A program made the position numbers and the translations under genes. From Deferribacteres bacterium (GTDB lineage: Bacteria > Zhuqueibacterota > Zhuqueibacteria > Zhuqueibacterales > Geothermadaptataceae), in assembly GCA_020633675.1 (NCBI GenBank), contig JACKDE010000001.1, forward strand, positions 930,001-994,000: 64,000 nucleotides of DNA, read 5' to 3'. How positions within the stretch are numbered: position 1 is the stretch's first letter; every line of letters starts with the position of its first letter. The notes under the pieces were generated by a model. It was not told the origin of the DNA. It made no database searches and worked only from the letters and a program-made list of their open reading frames with translations. Positions 10,201 to 18,694 of this stretch are shown piece after piece.

Positions 10201-10660
10201 CGAAGGTACCGTCATTACCACATTTTTTCCATTGGTCGATGAGCAGGAGGCGACGCAGGAGTTGGAGTTGACACGTTTCAAATTAAGGCGCGGCAAGGAA
10301 ACGATTTTGCTGGTGGAAGATGAACACGGCGTGCGACGAGTGACGCGGATGGTGCTGGCGAAAAACGGCTACAATGTGCTCGAAGCACAAGATGCCGATG
10401 AAGCCTTGGTGCGGTACAACCAGCACAATGGCGCAATCGATTTGCTGATCAGTGACATGGTGATGCCCGGTATGAATGGCCAGCAATTGGCGCAGCGGCT
10501 TAAGTCTATCGTGCCTGGATTGAAGGTGCTTTTCATTTCAGGCTATGTTGACAACGACCAGCTTTTTAAAAATGAAGACGAAATCAGTGAGCCATTTCTG
10601 CAAAAGCCGTATTCTCCGGATACACTGCTCATGAAGGTGCAGGAAGTGCTGGGCGACTGA
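7238..10660 (+). CDS. Hybrid sensor histidine kinase (membrane, PAS-PAS-GAF-PAS-HisKA-HATPase-REC)
   Basis: 1140-residue hybrid two-component sensor. The N-terminal 190 residues hold several hydrophobic helices. Then come two PAS domains (about 248-485, each closed by an R-D-I-T or N-D-I-T-E type end), a GAF domain (about 490-645), a third PAS (about 648-765), a HisKA dimerisation helix with phospho-acceptor His781 (GGVAHDFNN), an HATPase domain with N box NLAVNALDAM and G box GKGTGLGLS, and a receiver domain with predicted phospho-acceptor Asp1073 (SDMVMPG). The start has an AGAAGGA ribosome binding site. No separate output gene follows, so signal probably passes to an unlinked regulator. 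It lies 94 bases after the TIR gene. Confidence 0.93.
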   Translation: MRVTPHKIVEPESSALPGHGSVSNADLQQGINRVFRSTLSPLSLGLSALYAMLAVAFALRESQEVGAPLAIAALITSLTCLTIRIIIGRKALPLEWAVPAGAFMLGLVAFNCLLLVLLLKEPHQSVFLLLTVMCGGFVLLSRLWLTLFLLFCSAGWCAVVIWINDYSGLWTDYGITLFYAMVLSVLAHIVRRRSMEKLERYRVQHEMKNAELALALVSEEEAREFAENSRHKLEAAIRTANRSQQRFRRLTEATFEGLVIHDGGKIIDTNAAFVRQSGYNENEIIGVSLLALFAPQSRERTMRNIQTPPEQPFEAEFLRKDGSSFPAEIYSRQLSEKGHSLQVTAVRDITLRKAAEQAIRDSEALYRQMFEKNEAIKLLVDPASAVIVEANSAACKFYGYSQQQLKGMKVAEINTASPALILKEMERAAAEEKRFFTFKHKLASGEIRDVEVYTGPVTVRGRMLLYSIINDITERKKVERKLRQIVEATSSYTGKDFFNSLVRSLANALEVQHAFIMELADVQNKKLRTIAHWNGQTFGQKGVFEIRDSAAEQILKREAIYLPENARQIYPNDPWLTREKIEAFYAISLFDANGNVLGALGIMHNKPLQRTWPAESVLKIFAARAVNEIERTLAEQALRDSEERYRRFFEEDLTGDFISTPDGRLLACNPAFAKIFGFDSVQDAMKVDVFSLYPNHRERNKLMRRLLREKKLESIEVEFVHTSGRPIYAIENVIGKFDVNGDLVEMRGYIFDITERKILEDQLLHSQKMEAVGRLAGGVAHDFNNLLTAITGYSGLILSNLDDKNLIQNEVEEVKKACELGAALTSQLLTFSRRQVQQPRLLDLYQVVTDLKTLVKRLVGENIALDMKLEENLGYIRADLGQIKQVLMNLAVNALDAMPFGGKMTIELYRKAFDGSEQFENEPIRAGEYIALEVRDTGHGMDEETQSHIFEPFFTTKAHGKGTGLGLSTVYGVVKQSGGYVDVHSDAGEGTVITTFFPLVDEQEATQELELTRFKLRRGKETILLVEDEHGVRRVTRMVLAKNGYNVLEAQDADEALVRYNQHNGAIDLLISDMVMPGMNGQQLAQRLKSIVPGLKVLFISGYVDNDQLFKNEDEISEPFLQKPYSPDTLLMKVQEVLGD

Positions 10661-10686
10661 TTCCATAAAATTCTATTTGCCCGCCA

Positions 10687-11715
10687 TCAATGCCCGTTTT
10701 CGATACGCAGCTTCGGTACGCTTGCACGTAATTGATGCCATGTCTCCGACTCAAAAGCCCACATATCGCCAAATACACGCTCGCCATCATGCCCGCCAAA
10801 AAGTACGAATCGCCGGTTTTTGTTATCGTACACCATTGCTGAATGGTTGCGGGCGGATGGGCCTTCGGCTGCAAGGAGACGCCAGCCTGTTTCATCAAAA
10901 ATCCAGCTGTCGTTGGTGCGTGCTTCACCGTTCCACCCACCAAATCTGAGCGCGTAGCCGTGTTCGGGTGCGTAGGCAATCGCTGCATTGTAACGCCGGG
11001 AGCCGCTGCCTTCCGGTAGCATTTTCCAGTTGTTGCCGCTCCATTGCCAAACTTCACCGGCTGTGCGTTCGCTGTTTTGCCCGAACAGCACGATAGCCGC
11101 GCGTTTTTCATCGTAGATCATGGTTGCGCCGCTTTGTGGGGCCGGGCCGGTGTCGCTCACCAGTTGCCACTTTTCACCATCCCACTCCCAGGTATCGCGG
11201 AGCCGATTCACACGGTCTCTTTCGCGATTATAACCCCCGAATAACACCAAACGATTGCGTTCGGTGTCAAAAACCATGCTCGCTTCAGCACGAGCGGCAG
11301 GGCCCATGCCGCTGATCTCATGCCAGTTCTGGCCATCCCAACGCCAAAAATCATTGAGAAACGTATCGCGCAATTCCTCCGTGCCGAACAAGACGCGATT
11401 TCCACCAAACAGGAGCACGCCGCCATTTACCGGGTCTGCGCACATGGCCGGAAAAGTGCGCGCCGGCGGACCGGTTTGAGCCTTGCGCTGCCAGCGGCCA
11501 TTGTGCCATTCCCAGGTATCGCTGCACACAAGTGAGTCATTGGCTCCGCCAAACAGCACAATCCGGTCCCTCGCCAAATCGTAGGCCAGGGCGTGAGCAT
11601 TGCGAACCTGCAAGCGCGCCTCGCGGGCCGGATTTTCGAGTACAGGCTGTTCAGAGCGACAGCTTGATAACGCGATTCCAGCCAATACCAAAATGCTGAA
11701 TTTTGAAAAATACAT
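10687..11715 (-). CDS. Kelch-repeat beta-propeller lipoprotein
   Basis: 342-residue exported protein. The N-terminus (MYFSKFSILVLAGIALSSC) ends in an LSSC lipobox, predicting a lipidated envelope protein. The mature part is made of about six Kelch-like repeats, each with a pattern such as DTWEWDGEKW, a GP-A-R segment and VLFGGYN, consistent with a galactose-oxidase-type beta-propeller. No catalytic Tyr-Cys site is evident, so a binding or structural role is more likely. The start has only a weak ribosome binding site. It is convergent with the histidine kinase gene and downstream of the amidase on the same strand. Ligand unknown. Confidence 0.85.
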   Translation of the reverse strand: MYFSKFSILVLAGIALSSCRSEQPVLENPAREARLQVRNAHALAYDLARDRIVLFGGANDSLVCSDTWEWHNGRWQRKAQTGPPARTFPAMCADPVNGGVLLFGGNRVLFGTEELRDTFLNDFWRWDGQNWHEISGMGPAARAEASMVFDTERNRLVLFGGYNRERDRVNRLRDTWEWDGEKWQLVSDTGPAPQSGATMIYDEKRAAIVLFGQNSERTAGEVWQWSGNNWKMLPEGSGSRRYNAAIAYAPEHGYALRFGGWNGEARTNDSWIFDETGWRLLAAEGPSARNHSAMVYDNKNRRFVLFGGHDGERVFGDMWAFESETWHQLRASVPKLRIENGH

Positions 11716-11774
11716 TCAGTTCTTTCAATTTTATATGGAATGTTTTGCGTCTGGCTAAAGATTGGGCAGAAGTC

Positions 11775-11811
11775 CTGCGCCGAAACACTTTAAGCGACAG
11801 CTTCGGCGCAG
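11775..11811. terminator. Hairpin downstream of amidase gene
   Basis: A perfect 10-bp inverted repeat, CTGCGCCGAA and TTCGGCGCAG, with a 17-base loop, lies between the amidase stop and the Kelch gene start. There is no T-run after it on either strand, so it is not a textbook intrinsic terminator. It could stabilise mRNA ends or be a short intergenic palindrome. Confidence 0.4.
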
Positions 11812-11881
11812 AAATTGTTCAACTGATAGATTTTCAATGGAGTGGAATCTGAAGGAGAGATATGCTGAAAACGCCTGCGAA

Positions 11882-13468
11882 TTAGATCCCCTGTTCAAAA
11901 AGTTCTTTAAAACGCATGACGCTGGCGAAGATACCCTCAGCAATATCCTGTTGGAATTTACCGGATTTCAACAGCTTTTCTTCCCTGCGGTTGGAAATGA
12001 ATGCGGTTTCGACCAAAATGTTCGGCATCGACGCACCGATCAGCACATAATAGCCAGCCTGCTTGACGCCTCGATTGCGAATACTGATGCGTTTCGAGAC
12101 TTCGGCCTGCACCAACGCAGCGAGATCCTGACTTTCCTGCTGATACGCGTTTTGTGCCAATGTCAACAAAATAAAGCTCTCATTCTGGAATTCAGAATAG
12201 AGCGAAGTGTCCTTCTCGTAGTTGATTACAGCATTTTCACGCCGCGACACTTCGAGTGCTTCTTCGGTTTTTGCCTGACCGAGAAAGTAGGTCGTCACGC
12301 CATTCACGCGGGAGTTGCGATTCGAATTGGCATGGATGCTGAGAAACAGCTTGCCTTGTGCCTGATTCGCCAATTTGGTTCGATCTTTCAGCGGGATGAA
12401 ACGGTCATCGTCGCGGGTCATCACCACCTTGATGTCGCTGCGATCCTTAAACAGGTCGCGCAATTTGAGGCCGATGGCGAGGGTAACGTGTTTCTCATAA
12501 AGCTTGCTTGGGCCGATGGCGCCCGGATCATGACCGCCATGGCCGGGATCGATTACGATTGTATCGATCAGCCATTTTTGTTTTTCAGATTCGAGCGTTT
12601 TAAGCAAATCCGGTGAAACGCGCTCTTCGGTTTTTAGCGAAACCAGCACTTCGTGCGCAGCAGCGTCGGTGTAAATTTTGCGAGATGCGATTTCGCCATT
12701 GATCTTGAAGGAAAGTTGCGCCGATTGACCGAGTTGCACCGGCACTATTTCTTTGATGAATTCGCCAATGCTGTCTTTTCGAACCTGAAGACCATTCACT
12801 GAGCCTTTGTAAATATCGACATAAAGCCAGCCGTTTGTGACACGTGAATTGATGTGCGACGATTCGAGCGCTTTTTCCGCTTTGATACGAATCAGAGTGC
12901 CGTTGGCTTTTTCTTCAATCTGCAAGTCCGTAATGCGCGTATAAGGCGATGATTTGACTTCCGGCTGCGGCGGGGCGGGAGGTGGTTCCGTTTTCGCAAC
13001 CACAACTGGCTGAGCAGGCGCAGACGTCGGCGTGCTCGCAAGGCTTTTCAGCAGCGTCGGCTTGTTGCCAAGATAGGGCGAAATCAGGTGCAAAAAATGT
13101 GTCGTCGGCACGTAAACTTCATGATTGCGATAGTGGGTGCTCACCGGCATCTGAATCATCTCGTCGTCGATGGAGACAAACGGATTCAGCGCAGTCACTT
13201 TAACTTCTATGTCGCCAATATAAAGGATAGCTTTGCGGGTATTGTTGCTGTGATAGGTTTGCAGATTGAGAATTTCTGCAAGTTTATCCACCGAGATAAA
13301 AGCGAGATCGTCGGTTTCTGCAAATGTGGCGGATGGTAATGTGTGGCGTGTTCCATCGACAATAGCTTCCAATTGAAAGGCCTGGCCATAGCCGGCCGAT
13401 TGAAACAGCCCGACAAGGGCGATGTTCAGCATGCATCGGAATGACAAACGCACGGTTTTTTTAATCAT
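11882..13468 (-). CDS. N-acetylmuramoyl-L-alanine amidase (Amidase_3) with N-terminal AMIN-type region
   Basis: 528-residue exported cell-wall hydrolase that cleaves the amide between MurNAc and L-Ala in peptidoglycan. After a signal peptide (ending near GYGQA) comes a copper-amine-oxidase-like/AMIN-type region (about 30-290) with a proline-rich linker near 150-175. The C-terminal Amidase_3 domain (about 310-520) shows the zinc ligands and catalytic residues: IDPGHGGHDPGAIG, the Glu of YEKHVTLAIG, LFLSIHANS and ILVETAFISN. Such enzymes split septa during division or remodel the wall. It follows the rhomboid gene by nine bases on the same strand, so the two are probably cotranscribed. Confidence 0.93.
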   Translation of the reverse strand: MIKKTVRLSFRCMLNIALVGLFQSAGYGQAFQLEAIVDGTRHTLPSATFAETDDLAFISVDKLAEILNLQTYHSNNTRKAILYIGDIEVKVTALNPFVSIDDEMIQMPVSTHYRNHEVYVPTTHFLHLISPYLGNKPTLLKSLASTPTSAPAQPVVVAKTEPPPAPPQPEVKSSPYTRITDLQIEEKANGTLIRIKAEKALESSHINSRVTNGWLYVDIYKGSVNGLQVRKDSIGEFIKEIVPVQLGQSAQLSFKINGEIASRKIYTDAAAHEVLVSLKTEERVSPDLLKTLESEKQKWLIDTIVIDPGHGGHDPGAIGPSKLYEKHVTLAIGLKLRDLFKDRSDIKVVMTRDDDRFIPLKDRTKLANQAQGKLFLSIHANSNRNSRVNGVTTYFLGQAKTEEALEVSRRENAVINYEKDTSLYSEFQNESFILLTLAQNAYQQESQDLAALVQAEVSKRISIRNRGVKQAGYYVLIGASMPNILVETAFISNRREEKLLKSGKFQQDIAEGIFASVMRFKELFEQGI

Positions 13469-13477
13469 ATTATGTGG

Positions 13478-14311
13478 TTAAGATTGTGATTCTTCTTCTT
13501 CACTGAGTTGCTGGCTGGCTTGTTTCAACAAGGCTTTTTCATCCTGTGTCAGATTTTCATATCCGACCTCGTTGATCTTGTCGAGAATGTGGTCGACACT
13601 CTCGCGCAAGCGGATCGATTGCTGGCGCTTTTTAGCTTGCTTCACCACTTCCCTTGATGCCTTTTGTCGTCGAATCCAGGTCCCGGCTGCGGAAACCCGC
13701 CAGTCGATTTTAAGGTAAAGAAATCCTACCAGCATTCCGCCGAGATGCGCAAAGTGCGCGACGCCATCGTTTGTGAAGAAACCAGCAAATAACGCTAGCC
13801 CGGCCAGTGCCGTGACCAAATATTTTGCTTTAACATGGATCGGCAAAACCAGCAGGAACAGAAACGTGATTTCGCGTTCGGGGTCGATAAGGGCAAAAGC
13901 GAGAAGGATGCCGTAAATTGCTCCGGAAGCTCCAATGATGATATTGCTGGAGGGAAAGACCCATATATTGAAAAGTGCTTGAATCACGCCGGCCCCAATG
14001 CCGCAGATGATATAATATTTTAAAAAGGCCTTCGAACCCCAGGCCCCTTCCACTTCGGTGCCAAATAGCCACAGGATCAACATGTTGAAAAAGAGATGTA
14101 GCAATCCGCCGTGCAGAAACATATAAGAGAACACTTGCCAGATCATAAAATGGCGCAGGAAATTGGTTTGCAGGCCGAATATTTCGGTGAAGCTCATTCC
14201 ACCTATCTGCTGCACCACAAAAACAGCGATATTGGCGATGATCAAATATTTGACCATCGGGGTGATCGAACCACCCAATCCGACACGATATCTCTCTGCT
14301 GAATAATTCAT
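13478..14311 (-). CDS. Rhomboid-family intramembrane serine protease
   Basis: 277-residue membrane protein with about six transmembrane helices. The rhomboid signatures are present: HGGLLHLFFNMLILWLFG in the L1/TM2 region, the catalytic serine in GASGAIYG and the catalytic histidine in AHFAHLGGMLVG. Rhomboids cut transmembrane helices within the bilayer. A charged C-terminal tail of about 75 residues extends past the last helix. The frame opens at 14401, but the extra 30 residues look unstructured and non-homologous, so I start at the ATG at 14311 (MNYSAERYRVG). It is the first gene of a probable operon with the amidase. Confidence 0.92.
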   Translation of the reverse strand: MNYSAERYRVGLGGSITPMVKYLIIANIAVFVVQQIGGMSFTEIFGLQTNFLRHFMIWQVFSYMFLHGGLLHLFFNMLILWLFGTEVEGAWGSKAFLKYYIICGIGAGVIQALFNIWVFPSSNIIIGASGAIYGILLAFALIDPEREITFLFLLVLPIHVKAKYLVTALAGLALFAGFFTNDGVAHFAHLGGMLVGFLYLKIDWRVSAAGTWIRRQKASREVVKQAKKRQQSIRLRESVDHILDKINEVGYENLTQDEKALLKQASQQLSEEEESQS

Positions 14312-14806
14312 AAGACTGCTTGCATCCTGTTTATTTAAGTATATTCTCCTTGAGAAAAGCCATCTTTGGGATTGTTCGACAAAGACTGACTGATCTCGCA
14401 TGCCGTGTTCCGGCGAGGGTCACCTCTCCACAATTCGCTTCAAGTGGTAAGATACAACATTTATTAAAGAATTGATGAAACCATTTACAGTAATTATAGA
14501 TTTTTTTCGACCAATTGCCGAATCTAATTTGAGATCGGCTATCCTCACAGCTGTTTCCACGCAATGATATCATCATTATTGTTTGAATTTACTCGGTAAA
14601 AATCAAGCAAAAAGATTGTTCAAGCTGACGCGGATCCATCACAGCGCTTGCAAAAATCAAATGAAAACCCTAATATTGACATTCTGTTAAAATTGATCGC
14701 TCCGGACAACAAAATGCATTCTGCCGCAACCCTTGAGCAGGTGCATACGTTGAAATGCAGGGACTGCCGCGCGAACTGGTCGATTCTGAGAGTAGGAGAG
14801 GGAGAA
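14312..14806. other. Divergent intergenic region
   Basis: About 495 bases between the divergent rhomboid and PAP2 genes. A minus-strand TATACT box about 30 bases before the rhomboid ATG lacks a matching -35 element, and a plus-strand TTGACA at 14676 lacks a -10 element. I see no RNA gene or repeat. Confidence 0.4.
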
Positions 14807-15760
14807 ATGGGACTACGTCATTCGATTCGAGTATACTTTCGAAGAATTATATCAAATTTATATAGTCACGAAATCCTGACGTTGATTTATTTGCTGGCAA
14901 CTGGCCTCATAACCGTGCTACGCGCTCCACAAGTTGCCAACTGGCAAAATATCCTGCTATTCCATTTTGCCCTGAGCATCGTCATCATTGCGTACAGTTT
15001 TGTTCCTGAGAACCTGTTTCGCGGCGCGCATTTTGTACGGAGCTGGTACCTCTTCTTTCTTTTTCCGTTGCTCTTCAAAGAATTAACAACGCTCACCCAA
15101 AGTCTGTTCCCCTATTATCTGGAGCCTTATTTAATTCGATCTGAGCTGTTTCTGATCGGCTTATACGACCAGTACTTTAGCTGGATTGCGCGCACGCCTT
15201 TGCTAACAGAGATCATGGCTTTTTCCTATTGGAGCTACTATCTGATGATTTTTGGCATTGGCATCTATCTCTATCGTTCAATCGGAGAGACTGAGCACAA
15301 CTTCTACCTGTTTAAAATTTTCGCCACTTTCCTCTTCAGCTATTCGTTGTTTATTCTGGTGCCGGTGCGGGGACCGCATCATGCTATGAATAACATCGAT
15401 CCTACCAGCCTCGACGGCTACCTTTTCCAATCAATCATCCTCTTTATGCAGAGCAAAGGCTCAACCATCGGAGCGGCATTTCCAAGTTCACACGTTGCAG
15501 TCGCATGGATTTGCGTATTTACGTTACGCCAATTTGAGAAACGTGTGTATTATATGTTAATGCCTTTGATGATTCTTTTGATGGTTTCGGTCTTTTATTT
15601 GCGATACCACTACTTTTTGGATGCAATTTTCGGATATTTTCTCGCAATTTGGCTGGAACGCCGATATATACTGATGTCCGAAAAAGTAAAATTGCGATTC
15701 ATCGAAAAAAGAATCGATTCCAATCTTGTTCTCAAACAAGAATATGAATTGGATAACTGA
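14807..15760 (+). CDS. PAP2-superfamily membrane phosphatase/phosphotransferase
   Basis: 317-residue polytopic membrane protein with the C-terminal PAP2 active-site motifs: VRGPHHAM (C1/C2-like region), FPSSHVAVAW (C2) and YHYFLDAIFGY (C3). The layout of about six helices with the motifs late in the chain resembles the Aur1/Ipt1 inositol-phosphotransferase-like branch as well as lipid phosphatases; the substrate is probably a phospholipid or polyprenyl phosphate. The frame opens at 14648, but the ATG at 14807 (MGLRHSIRV) has a strong AGGAGAGGGAG ribosome binding site and removes a 53-residue stretch without homology. No partner gene is adjacent. Confidence 0.85.
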   Translation: MGLRHSIRVYFRRIISNLYSHEILTLIYLLATGLITVLRAPQVANWQNILLFHFALSIVIIAYSFVPENLFRGAHFVRSWYLFFLFPLLFKELTTLTQSLFPYYLEPYLIRSELFLIGLYDQYFSWIARTPLLTEIMAFSYWSYYLMIFGIGIYLYRSIGETEHNFYLFKIFATFLFSYSLFILVPVRGPHHAMNNIDPTSLDGYLFQSIILFMQSKGSTIGAAFPSSHVAVAWICVFTLRQFEKRVYYMLMPLMILLMVSVFYLRYHYFLDAIFGYFLAIWLERRYILMSEKVKLRFIEKRIDSNLVLKQEYELDN

Positions 15761-16046
15761 CCCTGATTACGTTATTGCAATTTTCGCCATCGCTCTGTAT
15801 TAGGTTGAAACAATTGAACGCACCTGTTGCAAAAATATCGAATACGATTTTGCAAAAAAAACCGCTGAGCGAGACGTGGTACGCTGAGAGTGCTGCAAAA
15901 CAATGGCACTACCGATGCCCTGCAAGTTTGGCATGCTAATTGTCTGAGTGGTTTTGTTGTGAGGACTTTGACGCCGTGGCGGCGCCGCCCACTGTCTTCC
16001 GTAATTAGTGTACCAACCTATTCATTTCAGTCAGGTTAAACAACTC

Positions 16047-17114
16047 GTGAAAAAGACAACTTTTATTCTCATAGCCAGTTCACTTCTCATTTGCTCACAA
16101 TCTCTTTTGGCTCAAACGACTATTTTTGGCGGCAGAGGTTTGTTGCGCACGCATTCGGCCGAGGTCATCGGTAAATCACATTTTTATGTGAACAGCTTTT
16201 TTATGACCTTTCTGCAGGCTGAACAATCGCAAACATCTCTGGGCAAAGATTATACACTTTCCCTCGGCCTGACTTTTGGGCTGACCGAGCATCTGGAAGT
16301 GACCAGCCGCCTGACACCATATCAGGATGATCAGGCACATATCTGGGGACCTCCTGGTGACACTGAAATCGGGATCAAATTTCAAACACCCTTTTCCGGT
16401 GCGTCCATTTTAACTGCAGGCCATATTTTTGTGAAAATTCCGACCGCCCGTACGCACAATGTAGCCTATGAGCCGTACTCATCAGACAAAGTTGGCATCG
16501 GTATGATGGCTATCGCCACTTTTGATATGACCAACACTTTTCCACTGTTTCCTTTGAAAATGCATTTGAATTTTGGCTATATGGACCACAATGCATCGGA
16601 TGGCTATTTTACGGACAATGAAGATCAATTTTTAATGCGGTTAGGGTTTAAATTTCCCATCCGCTCGTCGGTGCTGTATTCAGAATATTCAGCGGAAGTT
16701 TTTGCACAAAACGCGATTGTCGATAAATATAGTCTGAATTCGCAGCGTGTGACGCAGGGCATCAAGTTTCTCGGGCCCTGGAATTTGATCTTCGATGTCG
16801 CTATCGATGTCTCGCTCTCACAAAAACCACCTGCCAATACGAGTTCGCCCTTCCTGAAAAAATACGCGGACTGGAAGGTGGTCGCCGGGATTAATTATCC
16901 AATGGTACTGCGCCGACGCCGCAGCTCGCGGACAGATCAACTTGCAAAAAAGGCAAGCGAAGAAGAGAAAAAGAAATTGCAGGAAGTGCTCGATAGCCGC
17001 CAAAATCTTGGCGAAGAGCTGAAAAAGATGGAAGAGTCGCTTCAGCCGGCAGAAAAAGCTGAAGGCAAAAAGAAAGAGAATAACAATAATTCAGAAGAAG
17101 AAAACAATAGATAG
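16047..17114 (+). CDS. Exported beta-rich, probable outer-membrane protein (first gene of the TolQR/TPR cluster)
   Basis: 355-residue protein with a signal peptide (KKTTFILIASSLLI... cut after SLLAQ). The body is rich in alternating beta strands with aromatic ends (for example YTLSLGLTFGLTEHLEVTSRLTPY and MHLNFGYMDHNA), as in outer-membrane beta-barrels. The last 65 residues are a very charged Lys/Glu/Asn tail likely to be disordered or coiled-coil. Start choice: a GTG at 16047 places the lysines directly before the hydrophobic core; the frame extends to a GTG at 16008. Not assigned to a named family. Its position just before the TPR, TolQ and TolR genes suggests it is the outer-membrane part of the same machine. 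Confidence 0.75.
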   Translation: MKKTTFILIASSLLICSQSLLAQTTIFGGRGLLRTHSAEVIGKSHFYVNSFFMTFLQAEQSQTSLGKDYTLSLGLTFGLTEHLEVTSRLTPYQDDQAHIWGPPGDTEIGIKFQTPFSGASILTAGHIFVKIPTARTHNVAYEPYSSDKVGIGMMAIATFDMTNTFPLFPLKMHLNFGYMDHNASDGYFTDNEDQFLMRLGFKFPIRSSVLYSEYSAEVFAQNAIVDKYSLNSQRVTQGIKFLGPWNLIFDVAIDVSLSQKPPANTSSPFLKKYADWKVVAGINYPMVLRRRRSSRTDQLAKKASEEEKKKLQEVLDSRQNLGEELKKMEESLQPAEKAEGKKKENNNNSEEENNR

Positions 17115-17160
17115 CCTGAAATTCATGGATGAGAAACTGGGTTCGATTCATAGGGATACA

Positions 17161-17823
17161 ATGAGCAAGCTAAAATCTATTTTCACACCGTTCGCGATTC
17201 TTGTCTGCACAGCATTAAATGCTTTTGCATCGGTGGCCGTCTCCAGACCCGTTACAAGCGGTGCCCTTTCGGTGACCATGCAGCAGGAAAAATCGCTGGA
17301 AAGAGTTGCGACACGCCTTCTCAGCACAGCTGTTGAAAAATTTGACGACAAAGCCTATTGGCATGCTACACGAGAGCTGATCATTTTGCTCGATTTTTAT
17401 CCGAGCTTCAGCAAAACCGATGGCGTGCTCTATTATCTAGGCGAGAGCTTGTACCAAATGGAAATGTACAATTCAGCAGCAAAGATTTTCCGCTATATGG
17501 CAGCAAATTATCCGCAAAGTGATTACCTGCCCAAAACCCTGCTGAGCCTGCAAAAGCTGCACTACAATGTTCAGGAAATGGAAAACAGTTTGAATTATTT
17601 CGTGGGCATTACCACCCGCTTCCCCGATGATGAAGTGCTGGATGGCGCTTACTATTACGGCGGCATGGCTTATTTCCATCAAAAGAACTACGACGAAGCG
17701 ATCAAAGCCCTGGGGCGGGTGCGCTCGCGCAGCGAGTACTACGATTATGGTCTTTACACCGTAGGCCTCAGTTTCTTAAAAAAAAAAACATTCAGCAATC
17801 CGTCAAAGTCTTTCGCAAGCTGA
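17161..17823 (+). CDS. Exported tetratricopeptide-repeat protein, 5' part (frameshifted gene)
   Basis: Signal peptide MSKLKSIFTPFAILVCTALN followed by tetratricopeptide-like helical repeats (for example YYLGESLYQMEMYNSAAKIF and YYGGMAYFHQKNYDEAIKAL). The ATG at 17161 has an AGGGAT ribosome binding site; an upstream ATG at 17125 is less likely. The frame ends at 17823, soon after a run of 11 A at 17778-17788. Immediately after this run the next frame continues the same repeat pattern to 18548, so this is the first 207 or so codons of one gene of about 462 codons. Role is probably scaffolding in the periplasm. Confidence 0.75.
   Translation: MSKLKSIFTPFAILVCTALNAFASVAVSRPVTSGALSVTMQQEKSLERVATRLLSTAVEKFDDKAYWHATRELIILLDFYPSFSKTDGVLYYLGESLYQMEMYNSAAKIFRYMAANYPQSDYLPKTLLSLQKLHYNVQEMENSLNYFVGITTRFPDDEVLDGAYYYGGMAYFHQKNYDEAIKALGRVRSRSEYYDYGLYTVGLSFLKKKTFSNPSKSFAS
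17778..17788 (+). repeat. A11 homopolymer tract at the frameshift site
   Basis: Eleven consecutive A within the TPR gene, read in frame as TTA AAA AAA AAA ACA. One more A (or two fewer) would join the two frames. The tract also contains the A-AAA-AAA slippery heptamer known from programmed -1 frameshifting. Confidence 0.85.
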
Positions 17824-18548
17824 CGACTTTACCTGTCCTGAGGGATGAGCGGCAGGATGTCATCACTGCTTCCCATCTCACTCTAGGCTATATTTACTAC
17901 GAGCTGGGATTTTTCCAGGAAGCGATCAAGCATTTTTCGAATGTCCCACGAGACGACGATGTTTACAAGGAGGCGCTGCTGGCGATCAGTTGGTCTGCCA
18001 TTAAGATGAACAACTATCAGCAGGCCATCATCACATTGAATGAACTGGTAAAGATTGGCAATGAAGAAAAATACACTGAAGAAGCACATTTTTTGCTGGG
18101 CCAATGCTATCTTGAACTCGGATTCTACGATTTTGCTGTCAATGAGTTCGATGTGATTATCGATCAGTTTCCAGCAAACAATGACTATACTGACCGGATT
18201 GTTGAAGTTGAGCACGGCATGCTGCAACAACGCAAAATGGCGGAGCAATTGCGAATCGACTTGCTCTTGCTGGAAACCAAACTGCTCGATCTGATTCCCC
18301 TCGATCACCTCAGTGAGAGAGGCGCGGTTCCCGGGCATATCGAAGAAGAAAAGAAGAAAATCGATGAAACGCGCGACAGTCTGGTTCAGCTCATTCTGGA
18401 AGAGCGCAAGACATTTGATGAATTTCAGTGGGGCGTTCAGGATATGCAGGAAGAGATCGCGCGCAAAAGCAGCCGCAAACATTGGCGAACCTATGCTGAG
18501 TACGGCAAGGCGCGCTGCTATTTCCTGAAAACGATGCCGAGCAACTAA
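17787..18548 (+). CDS. Exported tetratricopeptide-repeat protein, 3' part (frameshifted gene)
   Basis: Continuation, in the -1 frame, of the gene beginning at 17161. From the A-tract it reads NIQQSVKVFRKLTT and continues through repeats such as GYIYYELGFFQEAIKHF and CYLELGFYDFAVNEF to a C-terminal coiled-coil-like segment rich in Glu, Lys and Arg, stopping at 18548. There is no ribosome binding site or signal peptide at the internal ATG at 18006, which argues against an independent gene. The intact protein would be a signal-peptide-bearing TPR protein of about 462 residues. Either the sequence has a homopolymer error, the gene is phase-variable, or expression needs slippage. Confidence 0.75.
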   Translation, partial: NIQQSVKVFRKLTTLPVLRDERQDVITASHLTLGYIYYELGFFQEAIKHFSNVPRDDDVYKEALLAISWSAIKMNNYQQAIITLNELVKIGNEEKYTEEAHFLLGQCYLELGFYDFAVNEFDVIIDQFPANNDYTDRIVEVEHGMLQQRKMAEQLRIDLLLLETKLLDLIPLDHLSERGAVPGHIEEEKKKIDETRDSLVQLILEERKTFDEFQWGVQDMQEEIARKSSRKHWRTYAEYGKARCYFLKTMPSN

Positions 18549-18694
18549 TTTCGGCTTGAAAAATGATTGTAAGCACCGCTTGCATGGATGCGAAGCGGAA
18601 AAATAAACAGAACAGAAAAATGGATTTTTCGCTGAATTGCAATACCAAAAAACAAGAGAAAGTGGACAAATGCAGGCGAAAGGCAGCGGTGAGA

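Noticed and set aside
11762..12616. 284-residue open frame on the plus strand
   Set aside because: It lies antisense to the well-supported amidase gene and has no family character; a shadow frame.
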